The notes: generated by a model not told the origin, from the sequence alone. Shown: positions 12,230 through 22,007, numbered from the stretch's first letter. The stretch is DNA of 64,000 nt from Odontocerum albicorne (GCA_949825065.1 OX463849.1:43621307-43685306); one strand, 5' to 3'. A program made the numbers and translations.

Positions 12230-12590
12230 CAACCGATACGTCGAACCAACCTACTTTTGGAAATGCCAGTAGGTAGAGCAATCACGCTTTTTAACCGTTT
12301 GTGTCCTCATATAAACGTATTTCATGTGTTACTCAGTTCCTTAAGGAGAAATCTCTCAAGTTAAGTGTAAATACATGAATAAATGATTTTTTAATATTAT
12401 TTAACATTCTACATTTTGTCATAATGTTTAAGTGTAACATATTAAATTTTACTTCTGTTTTTATCAAATAAGTCTTAAAAATTTGAATTGTTTTATATGT
12501 ACATGTTTTTTTTGTAAGTACAAACTTAAGTATGTATGGTACGTAACAAGTGTTTAGTTCGGTCCTTGTATGAATTAGGAAAACCTGTAA
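12230..12590 (+). repeat. dispersed repeat copy 2 (mariner-free)
   Basis: Resembles 6270-7110 without the mariner. Shared blocks include CCTCATATAAACGTATTTCA versus CCTCATAC...TTTCATGTGT, ACATTTTGTCATAATGT, TATCAAATAAGTCT and TTCGGTCCTT. The family is not recognised. Confidence 0.55.
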
Positions 12591-12754
12591 TGTGCAAAGG
12601 ACGTGAGAAAATAAATAGAGTTTTAATCATTCTACGTCATTATTATGTCGTTATAATCTAAATATTTGTCCAAACATCAGAAGCAATATAACCGGTGGCC
12701 AAGGTTCATTTTTTATTTATTTCTTTATTAATTTATTAAACTCTTCATTTTAAA

Positions 12755-13350
12755 TACAATCTGGCAGGATTATCGCCAGGCGGCAATCTCTTCCAACTAA
12801 CCGGACAAAAGTATATATTATTCATCTTTATGAACATACATATATCGTCGTCATACAAGAGAAAGTGACCAAGTGCATTTTTCGCGAAAACTTGATTAAT
12901 GACTATCTGACACCTTACTAACATAATGGTGGCCTGGAAGAAATAACCCAGCAAGAACTTGGAAGAATAATAATAATATCTTGACTTGTTCAAAATGACT
13001 ATCTGCATTGATGTTTATTTTCTTACAAGCAAAATTGTATGAAAATTTTCAAAAATATTATTTCTTAATTTTGAAAGCAATGAACATTTATATACACACA
13101 AAAAAAATCGCAAGTGTGAATACATTTATTCAAAAAAAAAATTTAAAACAAAAGTCTAAAAACGGTTAAATGGCTCTCCTGAACATTTTGCATTATGTTA
13201 GTTGGTCACTTTCTCCTGTATGACGACGATATATGTATATATATATACATAATAAAAGTAAAAGTGAGATATCGTCAATCAAAGGGATAGGAAGGGATAG
13301 TGGATGGGAAAGAAAAATTGGAAATAAAACACATTAAATTACTGATTAAA
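12755..13350 (-). repeat. SINE-like repeat interrupted by an inverted-repeat insertion
   Basis: The tail ATCTGGCAGGATTATCGCCA ... TCTTCCAACTAACCGG matches 28405-28480 (ATCTAGCGGGGTTATTACCA ... TTTCAACCAACCAGAC). The block GTGAGATATCGTCAATCAAA near 13265 matches GTCAGATATCACCAATCAAA near 28555. In the 28-kb copy the two blocks are about 90 bp apart. Here they are about 450 bp apart, because 12836-13238 is inserted. Confidence 0.55.
12836..13238. mobile_element. candidate MITE with 37-bp terminal inverted repeats
   Basis: Positions 12836-12872 and 13202-13238 are inverted repeats (ATACATATATCGTCGTCATA ... versus ... TATGACGACGATATATGTAT) with one mismatch over 37 bp. The interior has no transposase. 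Comparison with the related repeat at 28405-28660 suggests this block is an insertion. The target duplication is unclear because the flanks are TA-rich. Confidence 0.5.
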
Positions 13351-13969
13351 AATTAAGATTTTTTCAGTCGCTTCTGAAAGCATGCCATGGAAGACGGTGC
13401 GAGTCTAGCATTGGTTTGTAACTGGTTCCAGAGTCTCACTGCATGACAGTAAAGGATGACTTAAAAAAGAACAGTGGTAAACTGGAAAGGCCAATAAACG
13501 ATCTCTGTTTTAGCGTAGCGCAAGTCCGTGATCGGGAAGATGCATATATTTAAGGTCTTATGTGTAGTAGTATTTTATTACATTATTGCCATCCCAGTTT
13601 TAGCACTTCAATTTGTTTAGTTGAGGTTATAAGCTGCTATGTAGAGCTTATTGATATGGGACAATCTCTTCCAACCAATTATAAAGGTATTTTCGAGGGT
13701 TTACGGCTGTTCTTTACTAGTTCGAAATGTTTTTCAGAGCTGTTACCGTATCGAGCTAACTCCAATGATGGCAGAGTTTTGAAAACGTTGCAGCTTTTAT
13801 CTTCAGGGTGATGTATTAAAATAATTTTAACAAATATTGCAAGCACGCATGAATCACCCAATCAGCTTGCAACTTTCGCGGTCGCAATATGCATCCGCTT
13901 TCACAGTGACGTCATTGTGGCCAACTCAATACGGTGATAGCTAAGAAAAACATTTTTAATTAACTAAAA
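13351..13969. other. no gene recognised; possible repeat debris
   Basis: 13370-13560 is slightly GC-richer and may continue the repeat at 12755. A SINE-tail-like CAATCTCTTCCAACCAATTA occurs at 13662. The overlapping short frames at 13560-13861 are mutual shadows with no domain. Confidence 0.35.
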
Positions 13970-14100
13970 AGAGGTTTAAACCAGCCTTAAATGAATACCT
14001 GATTTGAATCATTTTTAAAATATCTGGGTACTAACGGAAATCGAGCCCACAATCCTAGGGTTGAAAGATAGGCGTCTTATCAACAAGGCCAAGGAGAATT
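13970..14100 (-). repeat. tRNA-derived SINE-like element (head and body)
   Basis: The complement begins CTTGGCCTTGTTGATAAGAC, an A-box-like tRNA start. It then has a B-box-like GGGCTCGATTTCCG, followed by the shared body CAGATATTTTAAAAATGATT. Layout and body agree with the SINE-like copies at 23340 and 42095. It is too diverged to be a functional tRNA. Confidence 0.5.
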
Positions 14101-14529
14101 TGCATTTTATTAGTTAAATATCAAAATACTCTTGAGTGGAAATCATTTTCAGAAACAACGCTACAATTGTTATCTATTTGTCGTTTAGTAGTGAAATTAA
14201 TTTGAAGGTTAGTTAGAATAAATAATGTGTAGGTACTGATTATTATGAATACAAATAATTCTTGCAGTCTTATATCCTAATTTTTTCAATACTATTTGAC
14301 AACTGTTACTTCTTTATATGATTATATAACAATAAATAACAATGGCAAATAATGTATTTATTAAAAAGATATGTCTTGACTGTTGAACGGTAAAATATAA
14401 ATGTCAAAGAACTTTTAAATCGCATTAAAATAATATCTTCCAAAGATACCTATATTCAAGCTTTTAATTTACTGTATTTTTTATTGACGGGTTATTACTA
14501 GTTGAAACATAATAACTTATGTATTTAAT
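14101..14529. other. no gene recognised
   Basis: AT-rich with no open frame of note. Confidence 0.4.
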
Positions 14530-14905
14530 TTTATTTTTGTTTCATTTTTGGTTTTACTTTTGTTTTTATTCTTATGATTGAACAAGTTTAATCTTTCTGG
14601 AGTGATGATGTGTGAAGAGTTTGATTCCGCATGATGTTACCAGTTGTAATTGAGTGTCACTGTTTGTCAGGTTGATAAGAACGTGCAACGGGATTTTGTT
14701 TTTGTGTAATCAAAAATCGGAAAGAAGTATCGATTTATTTTTTCATGCTAAATATCCTCAGTGAGATGCAGGCAAAAACCTACTTTACTGGGGATACGAC
14801 AAATGAAAGGCGACAAACCCAGATCCATTAAAATAATGTATGTCCAAATTGAACTACCTGTTGTTTTTTCGCAAATTATGTATATTTCTTGTCATGTGTA
14901 ATAAT
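14530..14905 (+). repeat. dispersed repeat of unknown family, copy 1
   Basis: About 340 bp closely matches 59945-60325 in the same orientation. Shared strings include CTTTCTGGAGTGATGATGTG, GAGTTTGATTCCGCATGATG, GACAAATGAAAGGCGACAAA and CCCAGATCCATTAAAATAAT. The 3' end passes into ATAAATAAATAAATAA, a simple-repeat tail that suggests a SINE/LINE-type retroposon. It has no coding capacity. A third, inverted fragment lies at 31480-31620. Confidence 0.85.
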
Positions 14906-15330
14906 AAATAAATAAATAAAATTAAAAAAAAATTATTATTTTTTTGTTAAGCTATACCCAGTAACCACTTTATCAAAACCGTCATTTAATTCAACAAGAG
15001 AACACTTTAAAAAAAATCTTTCCTCAATATGAAAATAGTTTATGTCATATTTGTATAAAATATTTATTGTGATTGAAAAAGTTTCCTCAAATATTATTCG
15101 TAAAGTTTCAACAAAGGGTTCCACACGCCGGGATCTGGTCGAAGTTTACCGATGAATTACTTATCACAAAACCTAATAAAAACTTACGCGGATCAAAAAG
15201 TAGGAAAAAACCTCTGACTACACGTTTCGCAAGGTATATCATTTCGCAAATTGTAGCCGTACTTCTATTTTATGCAATAAAACACTGTGTAAAGAAAATA
15301 TTAAACTCAAAAACATTAAGATTTTGACGG
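14906..15330. other. no gene recognised
   Basis: AT-rich. Two overlapping antisense frames (14936-15124 and 15073-15327) have no recognisable domain and look like chance. Confidence 0.35.
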
Positions 15331-15620
15331 CCATTGTGGCGTAGTCGGTAAGATCTTCGACTTCTATATGGCTATTTCGGGTTTGAATAAAATTTAAAAA
15401 AATTGGTTCAGTCTGGTCAACTTGTCTCTCTGGTAGTAATAACTCGTGAACTCCTTCCTCTTCACATGCCGTAATATTACCAACACGCGATTTACAGTGA
15501 TTTTAAACTAGAAAGATCGAATAATGGAGTCGAAGATAATGCTGTCCTGGCCACGCTCTTTAATATGTCCGCATCGATAGTAAGAATATATTGAGGAGTA
15601 CCACACTAATCAATACATGT
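15331..15620 (+). repeat. tRNA-derived SINE-like element
   Basis: The head TGGCGTAGTCGGTAAGATC, with downstream TTTCGGGTTTGAAT, resembles degenerate RNA polymerase III A and B boxes. Downstream, CCTGGCCACGCTCTTTAATA at about 15548 recurs at 42449 (CCTGGCCACACTTTTCAATA) and inverted at about 38240. This marks a dispersed family. It is not a functional tRNA. Confidence 0.45.
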
Positions 15621-15876
15621 GAATCAAGTTTTGTTTTGCTTTGATTAAATAAATACTTACCAAGTTATCATTCTAGTGAAGTTTTATATAAAGTTAGGGT
15701 TTCATTAAATTATTATAAGGACATGAATAGCGATTAGTCTGTTTTATCTACATTTTTAATTAATTTTTAGTTACAAGTTTTCATATTTTTATTCATCAAT
15801 ACCAACAAAAACCATACCAAATCTAGAGGATCATGAAATTTCTTACATTACAATAAATTCAAGATGCGTATTAACG

Positions 15877-16210
15877 GGAACCCTAAAATGTAAACCTACA
15901 TCTTCTAGTAGGAACCCGAAAGTCTATAATTACATCTAACAACAGGAACCCGAAAGTTTATACCTATATCTTGCAATAGAAACCCGAAAGTTCATACCTA
16001 CATTTTGTAACAGGAACCCGAAAGTCTATATCTACATCTTGCAACAGGAACCCGAAAGTTTATACTTACATCTTGTAACAGGAGCCCGAAAGTTTATACC
16101 TACATCTTGTAACAGGAACCCGAAAATTTATACCTACATCTTGTAACAGGAACCCGAAAGCCTTTACCTTCATCTTGCAACAGAAACCCGAAAGTCTATG
16201 CCTACATATT
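15877..16210. repeat. 34-bp minisatellite, about 10 copies
   Basis: The unit ACAGGAACCCGAAAGTTTAT + ACCTACATCTTGTA starts at 15877, 15911, 15945, 15979, 16013, 16047, 16081, 16115, 16149 and 16183, exactly 34 bp apart. Copies diverge by one to five bases. Confidence 0.95.
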
Positions 16211-16249
16211 GGCTTCCAGCGCTATGAAATATTCCACCTCTTGATTCAA

Positions 16250-16400
16250 GTCGTGAACAGAATCTCATTAATGAGAAAAGAGCATGTCGCAAATCAACCA
16301 ACTGCCAGTAATAACGGAAATAAGAACCTCCACCGTCTTACATCCCGTCGTCCAATCTGAAAGACTGGAAAAAATAGACAACAGGCCGATCGCCGGCGAA
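16250..16400 (-). repeat. dispersed repeat shared with 39600-39790
   Basis: The complement has AGATTGGACGACGGGATGTA and further on GGCAGTTGGTTGATTTGCGA. The plus strand near 39622 has AGATTGGTCGACGGGATGTG and GGCAGTTGGTGGATTTACGA at a similar spacing. The family is unknown and frames are closed. Retrotransposon A inserted about 60 bp downstream. Confidence 0.55.
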
Positions 16401-16539
16401 TGACAGCCCTGTTGGAGGGCGTGTGACATAAAAGAGGCATCTTGTGGGCAATCCGACGAAAAGACTCACCAAGAACCGTCATGGACGCGCTACAGTGCAC
16501 ACGTATTATCATCGCTTACACAGTCGCTCTCCAGTCCGT

Positions 16540-16627
16540 ACAGTTCACAAAACAAATTTCGCCCGCAGTACAGTCCGCAAAACAAACTTCGCCCACAGTA
16601 CAGTTCGCGAAATAAATTTCACAAACA
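16540..16627 (+). repeat. 30-bp tandem repeats in the 5' UTR of copy A
   Basis: Three units starting at 16540, 16570 and 16600, each like ACAGTTCACAAAACAAATTT + CGCCCGCAGT. The third unit is slightly shortened and diverged. The same triplet is present in copy B (48007-48094), so it belongs to the element. Repeated 5' UTR blocks in non-LTR elements often carry promoter function; that role here is inference. Confidence 0.85.
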
Positions 16628-17113
16628 AACAAATACAGTTCTACCAAGTTTGTGATCGCGCATCTATCTCGCGCATAAGTTTCACTCACTGACACCGCCA
16701 CGCACGCCCACCGCCATTGTCCAGCTCGTTACTCGGTATTCGGTACTTCACGCGTATATGGAGTTGGCCTCCACTAATCATATTCGAGTGACATATCCGT
16801 TCTGAGTGCCGGTCGATGACAGCCGCCCGCTACTTCATTTTGGTAAGCTACTGACTGATATTGTCCTTTCTCACACTTTCACTTCCTCGGGCGGGGTTGA
16901 AGACCTGGATAAGGTCGACGGCTCTTCCCATCCCGTCTGCACTTTCACCCACTCATTTTCACCATTTTCTCACCCACTTTTGCGACATTTATCATTTATC
17001 ATTTATTATTTTCTTTACTATTATCATTGTTATTGTTATTGTTTCGACCGCACTCGTACAACCCATATCTCCCCCTCGCCAAATATAATTAAAATATAAC
17101 TAAAAAAGGAAAA

Positions 17114-18730
17114 ATGAAGCCCACTAAGTCGGACTTTATTATTAAAACTCCTCGTACCATTATCATAAAGGAGTCACGCTCGTCCACTCCAGTGCCCGCT
17201 CCTCGCCGTCCACCACCCTCGCCATGCCCCCCCCCAAGCCGAACGTCTACTCCTCGGAAAAAGGAGACGCTGACGCCCATCCCCGAAACCACGCCGCCTA
17301 CCGCCCGCGCCAAGTCACCTGACCGCTCGCAATCTCCTGAACCGAACATCTCGTTCAAGGAGGCTATTGACTTCATCCAGTCAGAGTCAATCTCAAGGGA
17401 AGTGACTCTGAAATTGGGAAGGCTTTTCCGAGATCTCTGCCGCAAAGGACATCTCGAACTCATCCTAAAGAATCAGCCAGCGGACCCACCCACCGCCTCG
17501 CCTGCTCCGTCAGTCCCGACAACATCACAAAACCTCACCCCCACTCCCAATGTCCCACCCCCCCCGCCAGAACCTTCCACCCCGGATATTCCGGACATGG
17601 AATGGCAAACAGCCACCACCAGCCGCAAACGGACTCTCAAATCCCCTGAAAGTCCCCCCCCCGCCCACCCCCCGGTAAACCCTCAGCCCATCGTCACTCC
17701 GATAAACAAGAGAATGAGAGGTCCACCCAGTCCTCCCCTTCCCACACTCCCCGAACCATCATTACCAGAAACCACACCGACCCTACTCCCGATCAGAAGG
17801 GACCGCATTCCCCCTATTATCCTCCACAAAACGGACCGATATGGAGACCTGAGAACACAACTCAGGTCTCAGAAGATCGCATTCTCCTCCAAGGTCATGC
17901 CAAACGGAGACTTAAAAATCTCGACGGAAACCGTCGAAGCCTACCGCGCCCTCGTCCACATAACAGACTCCCTCGCCATCCCCTACCACTCATTCCACCT
18001 CGAAAACGAGAAACCACTGTAAGCCGTCATACGCGGAATTCCTACCTCCATTAGCGTCGAAGACATCGCGGAGGAACTCAAATCACTGGAGTATCCAGTA
18101 TTAAACATCTACCGGATGAAAAACCGGAACAGAGTCGAACTCCCAATGGTCATAGCAAAACTATCCAGAGACCCAGCAGGCAAAAAGATCTTTACCGAAC
18201 TCCGCGGTGTCCTAGATATTCGAGTCACGGTAGAGGAACTCCATAAAAGAAAAGGAATGGGGCAATGTCATCGATGCCAAGGTTTTGCCCATTCAGCTTG
18301 CAACTGCCACGCTCCCGCCACATGCGTGAAATGTGGCAGAGCGCACCACACTTCCGAATGCCGGAAGCCAATAGACACACCAGCCACCTGCTGCAACTGT
18401 GGTGGCCCACACACGGCCAACTATAGAGGCTGCCCGCGCTTCCCTAAACGCAACCCCTACCAACCAACATCCCCCACCGCCCCCCCCCGCACACAATACC
18501 ACCACCCACCGATCTTTCGCCCCCCAGAGTGCATCGAGACCAGTCACTTCTAGCGTTTCTTACGCCAATATGGCAGCCCCACGCCCCCTGTTATCCTCAT
18601 ATACTCCACAACAACACACATTGCCCTCCCCCCCCAAAACTGCGACTTCATAATTAATAACATAAGATCAGCTATCACTGAAGCCATAAATTTCCTCAAC
18701 ACCCTTCAACAAAATGGCTCGCACTTATAA
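17114..18730 (+). pseudogene. Jockey ORF1 (gag-like), copy A, broken
   Basis: Equivalent of the intact 538-residue ORF1 of copy B. It starts MKPTKSDFIIKTPRTIIIKE and is proline-rich for about 230 residues, then runs into the PRE_C2HC-type region. TAA at 18020-18022 replaces TTG of copy B and truncates the protein at 302 residues, before the zinc knuckles. Two homopolymer differences follow: nine C instead of eight near 18480, and eight instead of nine near 18613. They put 'HNTTTHRSFAPQSASRP' out of frame. The homopolymer changes could be assembly errors; the two-base stop change is less easily explained that way. Confidence 0.9.
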
Positions 18731-21581
18731 GCCCTCTCATATATCCGCCGCGTTCTGGAATGCAAACGGTTCCCTCAGAACGCACAAAAACGAGATCGAG
18801 GATTTCCTTCTCGAGCACAACCTGGACGTGATGCTGATAACGGAGTCACACCTCAAACCGAGCTACCGTTACAGCATCAAGAACTACTTTTGCTACAGAG
18901 ACGACCGCCTTACCGCCCGAAAGGGCGGCACTGCGATTCTCATAAAAAGCACCATAGACCACTGCCGCATCTCCTCCCCTATCACCGATAACTTAGAAGC
19001 TTCATGTGTCATAGTAAACACTACCAATCACGGCCCCCTCAAACTGTGCGCAACATATCTCTCCCCATCTTCCCCACTTGTCGAGACCGAACTGGACTCA
19101 TTCTTTGACGATAACATCCCCACCATCATAGCAGGAGATCTCAATGCCAAACACCCCTTCTGGTACAGCCACACTCCCAACGCGCACGGCAAAACGCTCG
19201 ACGAAATCTCTTCTCGTAAGAGATACTTCGTGGTCGGACCTACGTCCCCCACACTCTATCCACTAAACCCCAACCATCGCCCTGACGTCATAGACATCAT
19301 CGTGCATAATGACATCCCCTATCAAACAGACCTCACGACTGTTCACCAGCTTCAATCCGACCACTACCCGGTACTACTTCACTTGACGGATGGCTTTCCG
19401 CCCTTCTCACCCTCACCCCCACCGCGGCACATCACCTCGTGGGGTGACTTCGCCACCTACGTAGACAACTGCATTAAAATTCCAAAAACTTTTCCAGACA
19501 CGAATTCCATCGATACTGCTATATACGACTTCACAACCACCATAAAATCCGCTCTCACGTCCGCTTCAAAAGTGAGACCCGCCGACAAACCCGAACTCCC
19601 CCTTCCTCCACACATCAAAACGCTGATTGTGGAGAAAAATAAAATCCGAAAGCTGTGGCAACGCACAGCTGTCCCCTCGTATAAAGCAGAATATAACAGA
19701 TTAGTAAAAAAAATAAAATTCCACTTACAACAGATCCGAAACGATAAATGGTCTGACTTCGTCGAGTCCCTCGAATACAACGAAGGACTCAAATGGAAAC
19801 TCACACGTTGCCTCCGAAATACGCCCCCCCGCCCCAGCTCTCTCCAAGGGCCAAACGGCACCGTCTTCTCTGCTCGCGACCGCGCAGAGACCTTCGCCGA
19901 CTCTCTAGCGAATATCTTCTCGCCAAATACAGATCTCTCAGACCCCACTCACACAACAATGGTCGACAATGCAGTTGTCAACATACTCAACGAACAAACC
20001 CCCCCCACCTCAGACTTCTTCTCACCGCGAGAAATTCAAACAATCATAAAAAATCTAATCAATAAAAAAGCCCCCGGCCCCGATAAAATCAACAATTTCA
20101 CTCTCAAAAAACTCCCTAAAAAAGCCATCTGCACCATTACAGCCATCTTCAACGCCTGCCTTCGACACAAATTCTTCCCGACCCCGTTCAAAAACGCCGA
20201 TGTCATTATGTTCCCCAAACCGGGCAAAAGCCACGCCATCCCCGAAAATCACAGACCGATCAGTCTGCTCTCCACCCTAGGTAAAGTGCTCGAGAGATTA
20301 ATCCTCGACCGTCTCTCGACTGAAATATACGCGCGCAACGTCATTCCAGAATCGCAACACGGATTTATGCCGATGCACTCGACCAACCATCAACTTCTTC
20401 GCGTTGTAGAGCAAATTATCAAATCCTTCAGAGCCAAAGGGCTCACGACCCTCCTTTCGCTAGACGTGGCCAAAGCCTTCGACACCGTCTGGCACAACGG
20501 ACTCGTATACAAGCTACACAAGACGGGTATTCCACTTAGACTAGTGCAAATCATCGCCTCCTTTCTAGAAAATCGCTCCTTCTCCGTCAAAATAGACGGA
20601 ATAAACTCCTCCCCGCGCCCCATTCTGGTAGGTGTGCCCCAAGGTGCACTCCTGTCCCCCATCCTGTACAATATATATACGAGCGATATGCCCCAATTTT
20701 CTAACGCACACTGTATCACCGCGCAATACGCCGACGACACAGCATTCCTCTCATCATCCAAATACGAGTCCGACTCCCACAACCGACTGCAAGACTTCAT
20801 TCCCATTCTGGAGCAATGGTGCACAGAATGGAAGATCAAAATTAATCCCTCCAAAAGCACAGCAGTCCGCTTCTCACGCAAATACATCGAACCCGTCAGA
20901 ACTCTAAAACTCTTCGGCCAGAGCGTCCCATGGACCGACCACGTGAAATACTTAGGCCTCACCTTAGACAGTAGACTCACGTGGCGCAAACACGCCCTCA
21001 TTGTAAAAGCAAAAGCTCTCGGAACTTTAAAATCATTATTCCCATTGGTCGGTAAATTCAGTAAATTAAGTCCGCGCACTAAACTCCATCTTTATAAATC
21101 GATCATCAGACCGCAATTGACATACGCCCTTCCGGTATGGGGCTACGCGCCGGTAACCACGATAAATCACATTCAAATCGTTCAAAACAAAGCCCTCCGC
21201 ATGATATTAAACGCGCCCTACATAGTTCGTAACTCTAGACTCCACGCGGACACCGCACTCGAAACTATCCCCGATCACATGCGAGCTCTGGCCGAAAGGT
21301 TTTACAGTTCAATATCAAGACATCCCAACCCCGTCATACAAAATCTCGGAAACTACAACGCGAACACCAACTACAAGCACCCACGTCCAAAATCTATTCT
21401 CCGCACCCGCCCACCCGCAAACGCCCCCCCAACTGCAAATGACCCCGTCACTCTGAATACCCCCCCGTCTTCTACACCATTTTCTACACCATTTTCTACA
21501 CCTTTCTCTACACCATTTTCTACACCTATTTATACACCGACACCGACTCCTCAAGCGGCAGACGACAGCCTCCCACCATAG
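18714..21581 (+). CDS. Jockey ORF2: endonuclease-reverse transcriptase, copy A
   Basis: 955 residues, intact. An APE-type endonuclease occupies about residues 10-225: FWNANGS (14-20), ITESHL (42-47, catalytic Glu), GDLNAKHPFW (141-150), RPDVIDIIV (189-197), SDHYPVLLHL (215-224). The reverse transcriptase follows: NKKAPGPDKINN, NHRPISLLSTLGKVLERLIL, LDVAKAFDTVWHNGL (Asp584), GVPQGALLSPILYNIY and AQYADDTAFL (Y672-D675), then KYLGLTLDSRLTW. This enzyme would nick the target and prime reverse transcription on it. The ATG overlaps the ORF1 end by 17 nt. The C-terminus carries a 12-bp repeat encoding S-T-P-F, four or five units, which copy B lacks. Confidence 0.95.
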   Translation: MARTYKPSHISAAFWNANGSLRTHKNEIEDFLLEHNLDVMLITESHLKPSYRYSIKNYFCYRDDRLTARKGGTAILIKSTIDHCRISSPITDNLEASCVIVNTTNHGPLKLCATYLSPSSPLVETELDSFFDDNIPTIIAGDLNAKHPFWYSHTPNAHGKTLDEISSRKRYFVVGPTSPTLYPLNPNHRPDVIDIIVHNDIPYQTDLTTVHQLQSDHYPVLLHLTDGFPPFSPSPPPRHITSWGDFATYVDNCIKIPKTFPDTNSIDTAIYDFTTTIKSALTSASKVRPADKPELPLPPHIKTLIVEKNKIRKLWQRTAVPSYKAEYNRLVKKIKFHLQQIRNDKWSDFVESLEYNEGLKWKLTRCLRNTPPRPSSLQGPNGTVFSARDRAETFADSLANIFSPNTDLSDPTHTTMVDNAVVNILNEQTPPTSDFFSPREIQTIIKNLINKKAPGPDKINNFTLKKLPKKAICTITAIFNACLRHKFFPTPFKNADVIMFPKPGKSHAIPENHRPISLLSTLGKVLERLILDRLSTEIYARNVIPESQHGFMPMHSTNHQLLRVVEQIIKSFRAKGLTTLLSLDVAKAFDTVWHNGLVYKLHKTGIPLRLVQIIASFLENRSFSVKIDGINSSPRPILVGVPQGALLSPILYNIYTSDMPQFSNAHCITAQYADDTAFLSSSKYESDSHNRLQDFIPILEQWCTEWKIKINPSKSTAVRFSRKYIEPVRTLKLFGQSVPWTDHVKYLGLTLDSRLTWRKHALIVKAKALGTLKSLFPLVGKFSKLSPRTKLHLYKSIIRPQLTYALPVWGYAPVTTINHIQIVQNKALRMILNAPYIVRNSRLHADTALETIPDHMRALAERFYSSISRHPNPVIQNLGNYNANTNYKHPRPKSILRTRPPANAPPTANDPVTLNTPPSSTPFSTPFSTPFSTPFSTPIYTPTPTPQAADDSLPP

Positions 21582-21941
21582 TCAATCGCGTATTTCCCAT
21601 ATTTATGTATTAATATATTTTTAAAAGTCACACACGTCTCCCCAAATACCCATATTTATATACAACATCCTATGATTTACTCACCATCATCTCACCTCCA
21701 TTTCTTTCTCACCACCCATCTAATATATATAAGCGTGTGTGACATCGCACATCCACAAATATATGTATATTCGTATGTAATATCATTTATATAACATCAC
21801 ATGTATACAAGTATTTAACGTCTTATTATTTCTCATAATCATTCATCAAACAAATTACATAAAACTATCCCTCCCCGTCTCCTAAAACAGGAACCAAAAT
21901 ATCTAATTAAATATCATATCAGTCAGAAATTATCCGATGAA

Positions 21942-21975
21942 GGAGTAAGGCGTCCTACCATTGGACCGAGACTCC
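21942..21975 (+). other. conserved 3'-terminal hairpin of the Jockey family (copy A)
   Basis: GGAGT (21942-21946) can pair with ACTCC (21971-21975), and inner GTCC with GGAC around the loop TACCATT. The preceding CGATGAAGGAGTAAGG is shared by all five copies in the window. It sits about 20 nt from the element's 3' end, where the reverse transcriptase of a stringent-type element would need to recognise its RNA. That role is inference. Confidence 0.75.
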
Positions 21976-22007
21976 GAACGAGATATTCATCACTTGGCAA
22001 TCCGACG

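Larger units (their letters stand above)
16459..21995 (+). mobile_element. Jockey-clade non-LTR retrotransposon, copy A, full length
   Basis: A 5.5-kb element flanked by a 12-bp target-site duplication, GGCAATCCGACG (16447-16458 and 21996-22007). Layout: 5' UTR with 30-bp tandem repeats, ORF1 (broken), overlapping ORF2 (intact), then a 3' UTR ending in a conserved hairpin and CACT. There is no poly(A) tail. It differs from copy B at only a handful of amino acids, so it inserted recently in evolutionary terms. Its 5' end reaches about 14 bp further than B's. GC content is far above the flanking DNA. Confidence 0.93.

Noticed and set aside
17114..17463. Glycine-rich minus-strand frame (124 codons) opposite ORF1, also at 47170-47544
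   Set aside because: The complement of the proline-rich ORF1 region necessarily gives Gly/Arg/Val-rich frames. No independent signal.
20390..21079. 229-codon minus-strand frame inside copy A (repeated in copy B at 43554-44243)
   Set aside because: It is the antisense shadow of the RT domain. It is conserved between copies only because the copies are nearly identical.
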